DNA of 64,000 bases from Pseudomonadota bacterium. GTDB taxonomy: Bacteria > Pseudomonadota > Gammaproteobacteria > Thiotrichales > Thiotrichaceae. The notes under the pieces are model-generated. The model made no database searches, had not been told where the DNA came from, and worked only from the letters and a program-made list of their open reading frames with translations. A program made the translations under genes and the position numbers. Within the stretch, counting starts at the first letter, position 1. Each line of letters starts with the position of its first letter. Shown here piece after piece: positions 9,401 to 17,900 of the stretch. Location: the NCBI GenBank assembly GCA_002747455.1, contig PDPG01000048.1:1-64000 (forward strand), in the 5' to 3' direction.

Positions 9401-9448
9401 GCACAATGCAGCCGCACTCAGCCAGTTCGATAGTTTTCTTAGGTTCAT
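6425..9448 (-). CDS. PelA-type polysaccharide deacetylase with two N-terminal CBM9-like modules
   Basis: A secreted or periplasmic protein of 1007 aa. Domains in order: signal peptide (1-28), two tandem homologous beta-sandwich modules of CBM9/DOMON-like type (about 30-190 and 198-358, both with IDG...DW starts, INTDQ/LNTDQ, GYAGGAEYN and YWPH signatures), a Rossmann or flavodoxin-like domain (about 366-580), a PelA-type carbohydrate deacetylase (about 590-850) and a C-terminal beta-domain (about 860-1000). Deacetylase metal and catalytic candidates are D609 and D611 (NDMDQS) and H679/H683/H685 (THSYTHPH). In Pseudomonas aeruginosa one 948-aa PelA carries both hydrolase and deacetylase, but here the hydrolase is a separate gene at the other end of the locus. 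It would deacetylate the GalNAc-rich Pel chain in the periplasm. A 202-bp gap after pelG may hold its own promoter. Confidence 0.82.
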   Translation of the reverse strand: MNLRKLSNWLSAAALCTAATFAQTSLQAAPITIDGNIDDWTSEDRLELPPRSPVPGYELSGRYENNAYKILLRKLSGSIGPSTTFWLNTDQNPETGYKIWGYAGGAEYNVNIAADGKPYLYKDADGQTFVSGPLTHSIVADGNGTNMELEIPETLIGSPAGAGINMLIDVNNSTFLPVSYWPHSNNYIIPKQSIFNNGDIQIDGQKSDWKSSDRMDLDPVNAVEGVELYGRYENGQYKLLIHDFYRTIGADTTIWINTDQDYDTGYQIWGYAGGAEYNINFGSDGVPRLYKDADGQTLVSESVNYAITADGSGGSIMELEINEALIGMTNGDAIRLLFDVNDSSFMPRSYWPHTNAYELKYKQSTAQIAIVYSSTSEAQFFDSKAYAQLFMSVQSQAIMAGLPFDLLSEDDLLNLDKITQYKTLVFPYFANVKQSALPGIEQNLNIAVNQHNVGIVTAGNLLTNTETGASLPGDAYSRMKSLMGVTRTDGGGPFTIDYKISNNVHPITSNEYDHGEVLKRYTNSFTDYFIPTGAYSSNVLATQEVAGVGTKNALIVTEHGGRHAHFGTVQQMVDPNILWSVLQWSVYGEKAAAALHMTRDNALFIARNDMDQSMFIDEVEPVDGALLPILQAWKEQYNFIGSYYINIGDYPENQEQTNWNYSAPLYQQYIALGSEMGTHSYTHPHDTNILNPEQISWEFLTSREIIEEQLGLTNLGAAVPGAPENLATSLEIIQHADYLTGGYSSSGAGYPNAFGFLNPTISKVYLSPNMSFDFTLVEFQGRTAEEAKQIWFDEFDTLTSHSPQGLVHWPWHDYGPINWGDAGYNFDMFDSLLKKVHEYGSEFTTSKDFAERIKAFKSAELSVSKSGNVVTANVAANHSGKFALRVAKGSTIKSVDNWYAYNDHQVLLSKAGGQFKINLGEPTFKVSRITKLPSRSELISVDGDGTDLDFEFKGQGEVTLSLKCAPTAGFDVTGGSYKYQFLTPDTVNIIFEEDKQHAKTFVDATCP

Positions 9449-9487
9449 TTTTACACCTATTGGAGGTATTGGGGTAAATCATTCTGT

Positions 9488-9499
9488 GACGCTAGCGTC
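9488..9499. promoter_or_regulatory. 12-bp perfect palindrome upstream of the pelA-deacetylase gene
   Basis: GACGCTAGCGTC lies 40 bp before the ATG of the deacetylase gene, in the only sizeable gap inside the Pel locus. It has no U-tract, so a protein-binding site is more likely than a terminator. The binding factor is unknown. Confidence 0.35.
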
Positions 9500-9650
9500 T
9501 TATTTTCCTAAGGTAATTAGACGCGCTCAGGTGGGATACATAAACGCATTACGTTGCGGGTGGCTGGATTTATCCGATAGGTGGTGCGGCTCGTTTTAGT
9601 AGCTCTGATAGCGTCTGACTAACCGCTTTATTGCAAATAAAATCATGCTG

Positions 9651-11030
9651 TTATACGCGTTGTAACATAAAGGTGATGTACTCTAGGCGATTAATTTTGT
9701 TCGATAATACGGCCATACCCGCAATCGTAGTCACAAAAATAGCCAGCGCAAACCCGTAGCCATAGAAGGCTGGGCCAAGTATCAGACTAATGCCTGTAAA
9801 AAGTGTGTTTAATGCAAATAAACCAAAACTCATCCAGAAGGCTTGTTTCAGGAAGTTAAAGTAGAAGAAAATATTTAGCGTTGCCAAGAATAATACTTGT
9901 ATGGCGGTTGCTAATAAATCAACGTAGTAAAGTTGCACGTAAAGTGGCGACAATTCCAGCCAGTTGATAATGTCCTCTGCCATTATAAAAAAGAGCAGTA
10001 CGGTCACGCCCTGCACTTTAATAATTTCAGCATAAGCATGACGAATACTCTGTGTCATTTCCTCACGCTTTTCCTCAATCTGGCCAAGTGTTGCGCCATG
10101 ATTCACTGCGGCATAATAGCTCTGATAGGTTGCCACAAAGTCTGTCTCAATGCGCAATAGAAAGCTGGCCATACCCGGAATGATAGACAGGTAGGCAAGA
10201 AAGATTGGCAGGTCGTAAATGACGGATGCACGTAGTACACCATTAATATCATTGGATGTTGAAGGAGCTGCCCAAAACATCCATTTGTCCACCCAGACAC
10301 CCATATTAAAAAACAAACCAATAAATATCAGAATGGGAAAAATGTTTTGCCGTTGCAGAAATTCAAACCGTAACAGGCGATCAGCACTGTATTCCTGAAA
10401 GATCATCCACAACATAGCAAAGAGTAAAATGGCATGACCGATTAGCACAGTAGTGAGCAGGCCGTTAGTACCGGCAGATTTAAAGAAGGTGGAAAGGACG
10501 ACAATGCTGAGGTAACTCACCAGAAATACCACTACAATCGTTTTATAGCGGCGCATACCGGCCACAAAGATAACGGCCAGCCAAACATTACAAAGCAGCA
10601 CGAAGTTCATTAACATGAGTGTGCAATACAGAAAGTCCAGTGACCGAAACCACAGTAGCCAACAAGTGATGGCGACTAAGCCACTGACCAGCGTGGACAG
10701 GCCGAGTGCCGCAATGAAGTTCGGTAAAATTCGGTGATCATTTTTCAGGTACAGTTGATCAGCCATAAAGCGTGTGAACAGTAGTTGCAACAGGCTGCTG
10801 AGTACGAGCGAAAATGACATCAGCCACGTCACCGACACCAAAAACTCACCAAGCCATGTATTCGTTGCCCCCTTATTGCTAATGCTGAGCAGACCAACCA
10901 GCATAATGCCCAAAATTGACAGCACCCACGGGCCAGAGCTAATTGCACCGGCATAAGCGTAAGTTTTCAGCAGGCCGAACCAGCTGTCATTTTTGAGCAT
11001 TTTCTTTAGCTCAAACCCGATTCCGGCCAT
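9651..11030 (-). CDS. pelG: PelG, inner-membrane Pel polysaccharide transporter
   Basis: PelG is the Wzx-like MATE-fold membrane protein that partners PelD, PelE and PelF in moving the Pel polymer across the inner membrane. At 459 aa (P. aeruginosa PelG 456 aa) it starts with the typical MAGIGFELKKML and shows about twelve hydrophobic segments through its length. The ATG at 11030 overlaps the 3' end of pelF by 20 bp, implying translational coupling. Confidence 0.93.
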   Translation of the reverse strand: MAGIGFELKKMLKNDSWFGLLKTYAYAGAISSGPWVLSILGIMLVGLLSISNKGATNTWLGEFLVSVTWLMSFSLVLSSLLQLLFTRFMADQLYLKNDHRILPNFIAALGLSTLVSGLVAITCWLLWFRSLDFLYCTLMLMNFVLLCNVWLAVIFVAGMRRYKTIVVVFLVSYLSIVVLSTFFKSAGTNGLLTTVLIGHAILLFAMLWMIFQEYSADRLLRFEFLQRQNIFPILIFIGLFFNMGVWVDKWMFWAAPSTSNDINGVLRASVIYDLPIFLAYLSIIPGMASFLLRIETDFVATYQSYYAAVNHGATLGQIEEKREEMTQSIRHAYAEIIKVQGVTVLLFFIMAEDIINWLELSPLYVQLYYVDLLATAIQVLFLATLNIFFYFNFLKQAFWMSFGLFALNTLFTGISLILGPAFYGYGFALAIFVTTIAGMAVLSNKINRLEYITFMLQRV

Positions 11031-12558
11031 GACTCAATACCTTTTGATACAAATCGCTGTAGCTATCTAAAAATGTTTGTTCGCCATAGAATTGCTCAAC
11101 ACGAGCAATAGCGGACTTTTGTGCCTGATACCAACGCGCCTCATTGGTTAATAGTTCGCCTGCGGCATCGGCCAACGCGCGTGGGCTGGCAATGGGCACA
11201 ATGGAGCCTGCCGACCCTAAAGCTCGGTCTTCCTTGGTGCGCCCTTCGACTAGCTCGCGACAAGATCCAACATCAGTTGATAGCACTGGCACTCCCGCAG
11301 CGTAACCTTCGAGTATGACTAACGGCTGGCCTTCACTGATTGAGCTTAGCGTCATCAAGCCCATTTTGGGCAATATGTCGTTGATGTTTTGGAATCCCAA
11401 AAACTTTACATGACGCTGTAGACCTAATTGATCGACCAACTCATGGCACTCTGTGGCGTACTCAGGATCTTCCTCCTCAGGGCCAACAATCCAGCCTTCT
11501 ACATTAGGAATTTTCTCCTTTAAGAAGCCAATAGAGCGAATGTAAGTTTTTATGTCTTTGATCGGAACCACACGGCCCAGCAAGCAAAGTACCGGAGGAA
11601 TCGTGTTGCTGCGCTTATTTCTCAGAGGAACAAAGCGCTCAATCTTAACCCCATTAGGAATCACAATAGAGCGTTCCGGCGGTGCACCTAAATCAATTTG
11701 TTTTTGACGGTTTTGACCGTATAAGGTGACAATAACCAAACAGCCACTGTAAGTGAGTCGCCCAAGTCCCTCAAAAAATTGCATCCATAATTGCCGAATG
11801 AAACTGATCCGATCATCCAGTCCGGCGGCGATAGTTGGGTTGTTCTCGTGAATCCAGTCAACTTGATAGAGATCTATCTGCCGCTCCTTAGTGTAAATGC
11901 CATGCTCAGTTACCATTAATGGCTTATCTTTGGTGAGCCGCAGGAAAAGCCCTAGCAGGCCTGCGTAGCCTGTTGAAATGGTGTGATAACAGTCTGCCAT
12001 TGGTGCCTGTGCCGCAATATTGAGTAACGCCAGAATCGGCGCATGCATGGCACGGATATTCCAGAAAAATTCGTTAAATGGCAGATCGGGGCAGTGCTTA
12101 CGGTATGTATCCGTAATCATGTCCCATATTTCAGGGCTGTAGAAAAACTGGTCGGCTGTATAAGTCGATGATCGGGATAAAAATTGATGCAGACCTGCCA
12201 ATTGTTTTAATGAAGGCGCGCGTCCCCCTTCGCCGAGTAAGGAATAAAGTGACTTGAGCGTGTTAACAGTTTCTGCATCAAGCGAGCACTCTTTGGGATC
12301 TCCCAATTCCAACGCGTCGTTTAAAAAGTGGACTTCAAAATGACAGACATTAGGTGGAAACTCAAAGTGCATATTTGCATAATGTTCACGACTGGCCCCC
12401 ACAAAAATTAATGCAAAACGATACTGGGGCAGTCCTACCATTAGCTGATGCACCCAACTGGAAACGCCTCCCCGTACATAAGGGTAAGTGCCCTCTAATA
12501 GCAGGCATATATCAGCTTTTTCGGTGCTTCCCAGCCTTGGAAATGTGGTATCAGTCAC
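11011..12558 (-). CDS. pelF: PelF, cytoplasmic GT4 glycosyltransferase for Pel
   Basis: PelF polymerises UDP-activated amino sugars into Pel in the cytoplasm at the inner-membrane complex. The protein (515 aa) begins with the PelF hallmark CLLLEGTYPYVRGG near residues 18-31. It has a GT-B fold with NGV(K) near the second domain, and the retaining-GT EX7E signature appears as E-GQPLVIL-E near residues 410-418. The start is GTG at 12558 with only a weak A/G-rich ribosome-binding site. I chose it because the N-terminus aligns with P. aeruginosa PelF. The 3' end overlaps pelG. Confidence 0.93.
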   Translation of the reverse strand: MTDTTFPRLGSTEKADICLLLEGTYPYVRGGVSSWVHQLMVGLPQYRFALIFVGASREHYANMHFEFPPNVCHFEVHFLNDALELGDPKECSLDAETVNTLKSLYSLLGEGGRAPSLKQLAGLHQFLSRSSTYTADQFFYSPEIWDMITDTYRKHCPDLPFNEFFWNIRAMHAPILALLNIAAQAPMADCYHTISTGYAGLLGLFLRLTKDKPLMVTEHGIYTKERQIDLYQVDWIHENNPTIAAGLDDRISFIRQLWMQFFEGLGRLTYSGCLVIVTLYGQNRQKQIDLGAPPERSIVIPNGVKIERFVPLRNKRSNTIPPVLCLLGRVVPIKDIKTYIRSIGFLKEKIPNVEGWIVGPEEEDPEYATECHELVDQLGLQRHVKFLGFQNINDILPKMGLMTLSSISEGQPLVILEGYAAGVPVLSTDVGSCRELVEGRTKEDRALGSAGSIVPIASPRALADAAGELLTNEARWYQAQKSAIARVEQFYGEQTFLDSYSDLYQKVLSHGRNRV

Positions 12559-12693
12559 GGGTTAATTCTTTTTATTTTAATGGCCTATCGGCGGTTATTT
12601 GTATCGGGGCTGATAGCAAGCATAGTCATTCAGGTTAAAATGTCAGCTTAATTCAGTCATACGGTTGAGATGGGTAAATAGTGACACCCTACT

Positions 12694-13548
12694 TTATGTC
12701 GCACCCAAGCTTATTGCCCGTTCTTTGGCTTGTCTGGCAGCAACCGTTTTTCCCTGATACTCCAGAATTTTGCTGAGTGCATTATAGGCACTAACGGATG
12801 ACTTATCGTCACGGATTGCAGCAATACAGTGAGCATAGGCCTGTTGCAGCAGGGTGTCTTTGCTGGATGACTCAACACCCACATTCAGCAAATGTAAATA
12901 GTCATGTGACACGGCAAGGTGCAACTCGGAGCGGCGACGAGGTGATGCTGTTTTCAGGGCATCCAGTTTTCTCTGCAAGTCACTCTGCATTTTCTCTTCC
13001 AGCTTGCCCTTCAGGGAGTAAGCCATGAGTCGGGCACTCTCAAATGGGCTTAACAGCGCCTCACTCAATAATGCATACGCTTCTTTATCCGGTAAATGGC
13101 GTGATGCGATTAACAGACCAAGATGGGCCTCATCATCTAACGAAGACAGCAGTCCACGGGTTTTGCGGATGTTGCCCTCTTGGTGAAAGTCGGGTGCGGA
13201 GAAATAATACAACAAATCCTGTGGTGCCTGTTTTTTGACATTGTCTGCACCCAGACCGGCTTTAAGGCCTTGCTTGCGAAGCAATTGCCTGTTTTCAATG
13301 AGTACTAATAGCAGGCAACCAATTACCGGCAGCAGGGCAACCGTTATCCCAACAAATAGCCAAATCTGCCCACGGCTTACTATTTCATCCTCCCATCGCA
13401 TACTAAACCACTGAGCGGCCAGAACGGCTATGGCGAAGTGCAACACACTCGCAATAAGTATTAGGGCAGGCGAACCAAACCAAAGCAATATAAATAAAAC
13501 TAGCTCTGCGATAAAACACGCACCAGCACTAACGGATAAGTCGCGCAT
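12694..13548 (-). CDS. pelE: PelE, membrane scaffold of the Pel synthase complex
   Basis: PelE is an inner-membrane protein that holds the PelD-E-F-G complex together. Seen: two hydrophobic segments near the N-terminus (about 7-45 and 62-85) followed by a soluble helical region of TPR-like character. At about 284 aa it is somewhat shorter than P. aeruginosa PelE (329 aa). The frame is open to a TTG at 13563, but the ATG at 13548 is the more likely start. Either start overlaps pelD. Position between pelD and pelF supports the call because PelE sequences diverge strongly. Confidence 0.8.
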   Translation of the reverse strand: MRDLSVSAGACFIAELVLFILLWFGSPALILIASVLHFAIAVLAAQWFSMRWEDEIVSRGQIWLFVGITVALLPVIGCLLLVLIENRQLLRKQGLKAGLGADNVKKQAPQDLLYYFSAPDFHQEGNIRKTRGLLSSLDDEAHLGLLIASRHLPDKEAYALLSEALLSPFESARLMAYSLKGKLEEKMQSDLQRKLDALKTASPRRRSELHLAVSHDYLHLLNVGVESSSKDTLLQQAYAHCIAAIRDDKSSVSAYNALSKILEYQGKTVAARQAKERAISLGAT

Positions 13549-14932
13549 CACTAAATTTACCAAGGCTCACCAAATACTTCTGCAAGGCCGTGCGCTGAAT
13601 CTGGTGGTGAATCGGGTTGAATTTTAACGATATTCCCGCCGTGGCGAACTCCTTGCCAAAACGCCTGATAAAACCACTGGCCAAGTTGCTCTGAAATTGC
13701 TCAATATTCTGAGCATTTAGCAATGGCAACAAAATAACCAATGTTGTACTTTCCTGACGCTGCAAACACCAGATTCGGTTTGCACCGCGCACTTTTGCAA
13801 TAAAGTAATCGTCGTATTCACTACTGTGCTCCGTGTTACGAATCGACAAAGTAATCAGTGTGGCCGTTTTGACTCTGTTCAGCACCACACTGATCGCGGT
13901 GTGCATGTCTTGCATCAATACTTTGGCATTGCTGGATGGTTGTGTCGCATTGCTTAACAGGTTGCCCACATAGCCACATAGTAATGCCAGCAGATTGAGG
14001 TTTTGCTGCGTTATGGCAGAGTTCGCCATACGTGCAATGGCCATCACCCCCCAAAGCTTGCCGTTGCCATCAATCATCGGTATGGCTGCTTGCAGTTTGG
14101 TATTAAGCTGAATGTTGTCCGTCAACTGGGTGTGCCTGACACTCACGCCCTGCTTGCAGCGTATGGCTTCTTTAACCAGTGGGTCTTGATAGGTATCCAG
14201 TGCGATAAGACCAATTGCGCCAAGGCTGTCCGGGTGCAATTCATTATTGTTAGCCATGCGGTAGAAGGCTGCCGCTTCAAGCCAAGGGTATTGTGTCAGA
14301 ATTTCTTGCATTTTTTTCACCGCGACACTCAATGCCTGTGCTTTGTTGCCAGCGTGAACATGGTTGATTGCGGTATCCATGAGGCGTAGTGAGTTTGCTA
14401 GTGATTGGCTCTCCGCAACTAGGTCTTCCTCCAGTTGGCTGTAGGAAATATGTAATAGTTGCAGTGCCTGTTCAGACTGGCTAGCACTGAGCCGATAGTC
14501 TGCTAGTGCCTTTGCCTGTTTTTCTACACGATTGCCCCAGTATTGAATCATCTCACCGATAATCAGTACGACCAATAAACTCCCCACTAAAATTTGGCTG
14601 ATCGTTTTTAGCTGGGCAGGGTCAAAAATCAGTACATACAATGAGCTCAGAGATGACATGACCAATAGACTTAACAGGCCATACAGTGTGCCATAACGGG
14701 AGGCGGTCAATATCGGTATGAGTATCATCCACGGGAATGGTGTCTGCAAAAAGAATAAGTCATCACGCCCCATCAACCATGCGATAAACGGAACCAGCAA
14801 GGGTAGCAAAATCACCTCAAAAATCGCAGTCTCAGGTTTTGGCCTCAGTTTTGCCAGAGGCGCAGGCGGCGTGGAGCGTGGCATCGAAAAATGCTCTATT
14901 GCAACATGCCCTTGCATGGATTTTCTTTTCAT
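13529..14932 (-). CDS. pelD: PelD, c-di-GMP effector-type membrane protein (variant RxxD)
   Basis: PelD activates Pel synthesis when its degenerate GGDEF domain binds c-di-GMP. At 467 aa (P. aeruginosa 455 aa) it has four N-terminal hydrophobic segments (about 36-125), a short coiled region (about 135-190), a GAF domain (about 190-320) and a degenerate GGDEF domain (about 330-450) lacking a GGDEF signature. From memory, P. aeruginosa PelD uses Arg367, Asp370 (RxxD) and Arg402 to bind c-di-GMP. The aligned motif here is R382-G-A-N385, so Asp is replaced by Asn. Ligand binding may therefore be altered. Its stop lies inside the start region of pelE. Confidence 0.88.
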   Translation of the reverse strand: MKRKSMQGHVAIEHFSMPRSTPPAPLAKLRPKPETAIFEVILLPLLVPFIAWLMGRDDLFFLQTPFPWMILIPILTASRYGTLYGLLSLLVMSSLSSLYVLIFDPAQLKTISQILVGSLLVVLIIGEMIQYWGNRVEKQAKALADYRLSASQSEQALQLLHISYSQLEEDLVAESQSLANSLRLMDTAINHVHAGNKAQALSVAVKKMQEILTQYPWLEAAAFYRMANNNELHPDSLGAIGLIALDTYQDPLVKEAIRCKQGVSVRHTQLTDNIQLNTKLQAAIPMIDGNGKLWGVMAIARMANSAITQQNLNLLALLCGYVGNLLSNATQPSSNAKVLMQDMHTAISVVLNRVKTATLITLSIRNTEHSSEYDDYFIAKVRGANRIWCLQRQESTTLVILLPLLNAQNIEQFQSNLASGFIRRFGKEFATAGISLKFNPIHHQIQRTALQKYLVSLGKFSDARLIR

Positions 14933-14946
14933 GACGATTATCTTTA

Positions 14947-17900
14947 TTAATCAGTGACCGGAAAATCGAGAAACTTTCGGTACTGTAGTTTTATGCCTTT
15001 ATCTTCTGGGTTTCCAAGCAAGCCCTTGTTGTAAAACACACTCAGACTCAATTCATCATTATCGAATAGTGATTTACTCACCGCCGCTTCAGCATGGGCT
15101 GTTGTTTCACTTGTTGGCCAGGTTTTACCCAGTGCCACAGAGCCACTGTATTCCAGTTTGGACTTATTACTGAGCCCCTGCCCTGGCGTACCGTGATTAA
15201 ATCCTGCGATCAGTTCAATGCTCTGCGAGGACTCAGGTAGCGCGTGATCACTGCTTAGTTGGTCGCTATTATCATTTTCTTGCAACGTACCCTGAACACC
15301 ACCATACCATTGACCATTCAACGTATTTTGACGGTGTACCACAGCGGCGCGTGCGCCCACACCATGCGCTAATTCTTGCCCATTATCGGTACGGTGAAAC
15401 TTGTGTTGCCATATACTGAGCTGAGCCGTTTGCTTTTCACCAAGCCGCGCATCAAGGCTGACTCGCATTCGATTACGTCGCCCGTATTGCCTCAAGTATG
15501 CATTTTCATCGGGGGTTTCCTGAAAGCCGTACTCCAGACCACCACTCATTCGGTCACTCAGTTTCCTCCGATACCCTAAGCTACCATAGGCTTTGGAGTC
15601 AGAGCCGTTATCATAGATACCAAGCCTGCCATTCAACTGATTAGTGGTATCTTTCCACTCAAACCCAACGGAGACATCTTTCTCATTAATACGTGCGCCC
15701 GGTATGCTGTTATCACTCAAACGTGCTTTACGCAGCTTAATATCCATACCAACGGGCAGGCCATATTTGCCTATGCCTTGTTTGTATTGCAGGCTTTGCT
15801 CTCTGGCACTGAGGGAGCCGATACTGTTGGCATTGTAGGCAGCAACAAACTCTGATACCCGACCCTCGGCCAGTGACAAGGCGATCTTTCTGGCGATGCT
15901 ACGCTCTTTTTCAGTTTTATCTGTTGTCATCGCCTGTTTGGCCACGTCAAAGGCTTGCTGCTGACGACCCAAAGCAATCAAGACGCTAACGTGATCACTG
16001 GTTGACATCTGGTGGCTATACTTTAACAAGGCAGCCAATGTGCGCTTGTCATCAAGTTTTAGGGCAATGGACAGTTTCATCCACAATGGCTTCTTCATAC
16101 GCTTGACATCGGCACGAGCCAGCAGGCGTCTCAATTGTGGAAGATTATTCTTAGCCAACGCCCAGGCGATTGCGATTTGATTCAGACGGTTTCTCTGTGC
16201 AGTACCACTGACCAGACGATCCAGTTCTGCATAGGTGTGATCAAATTCCGCCTGAGTGCCGACTTTATACATCACACTGAGGTACTGGAATAACGCCTCT
16301 TTACGTTCGGCTGGGTTCAGCGCCCCCCCAGCTAGCTGTTGTTGCAGTTGCTTCACACCAAAATCACGAATCTGCTTTGCTTCTGCTTTGCGGTCTAATT
16401 GATCCAGTGATTCGGCGTACGCGAGTAATACCGCTGCATTATCAGGTTGCTTGATACTGGCCATCTCAAACCACTTGATGCTGGTTTGATAATCTTTCAC
16501 TGCTTGATACGCAGTTGCATAGTTAGGCCATAGTGCATCGTGATTTTCGGCAAAGTCTTCCCAGTCGATCAGTACCCGTTTGAGTGTGGCGAAATCCTTT
16601 TGCTCAATGAGTGCTTGAATCAGGCCCTGGCGAGCTGGCAGTGATTCTGGCTTAATAGACAATAACTGCTGATAACCCTGAATTGCCTGTGCAAAATGCT
16701 TCTGCTGAAAGTTTAGCTGTGCGCGCAGTAACCAATATTGGGCAAGGTTCTTAAATTCATGCAATTTGGCATCCGATGCGGCCATGAGTTTATTAAGCAG
16801 GGCAAACTGCTTTTTATCAAAGGCATCCTGCATGGCAGCCAACTGTTTCAGTGTGGCTTGTTTGCGCGCATCCAAGGCAATTTGTCGAATGGACTCAATA
16901 CCGGTTTGTGCATCTTTTGAGTGAGGGTCGAGCGCCAGCACCTTTTGATAGAGACCGAGTGCTGTGTTGTAATCTTTTCGCAAATTCGCAATCGCCGCCT
17001 GCATTAACCAAAAGCGAGGTTTTTTGGCGAAACGCGAGGATTGCTCATTGGCCAGGGCCAGTAAAGTGGAAAACGCCTGAAAATCTTTGCTATCAAACGC
17101 AATTTGCAGGCCAGCAAGCATTAAATCACTGTCCGCTGTTTCCATGAAGCCGCGCTTGATCGCAGCCAGGACCGCCTTATTTTGTCCCAAACGGCCATGC
17201 AGTAGCGCCACGCGTGTGTGATACAGAATACGCTTTTTAAGCTCGGATTGTGGGGTAGACTTCAGCAAGCGCTGGTAATAGCTCAAGGCAACGGCATCGT
17301 GCTTATGCGCCCAGGCAACCTCACCCATTATCACCAGATGATTATCATCGGCATCTTTAGCCCATTGTTGATGATACTGACGCCATAGTTGATAGGCTTT
17401 GTCTTGCTGCTTCATCACCCAATACAGCTCGAAGCGAGCCAGTGCATACTGAGGATTGCCGCCGTAGTGGTTTTCAAGACGTTGCCAGATAGCTAAGGCC
17501 TCCGTATAGCGTTTTTCACCGCCATACCACTTCGCTAATATCTCCATTAATTCACGGTCTACGCCATGACGTGCCAGGTAGTCTGTTACAAAACGCTCCG
17601 CTTTCGCATGATGCTGCTTTTCCTTGACCAAAAAGAAAAAGATGTCATTCGCAGTTTGGTGTGGCAATTTCTGTGTCTTGGCAAGATTGATTAAAAAGGC
17701 CAAACCTTCGCCCTTCAGATCCGCCTGTGCCAAACGAATCACTTGTTCTTGGTGTTGTGCTTTGCCACTTTGTTGATAAATCCACTGCCAAATTTGCAAC
17801 GCCAGTTTTTCATCGCCACGTGCTTCCTCAAGGTATGCCCAACGCTCGCGTAGCCCTAAATCGTTTGGCTTTTGTTTAATGGCGCGCTTTATATAAACGA

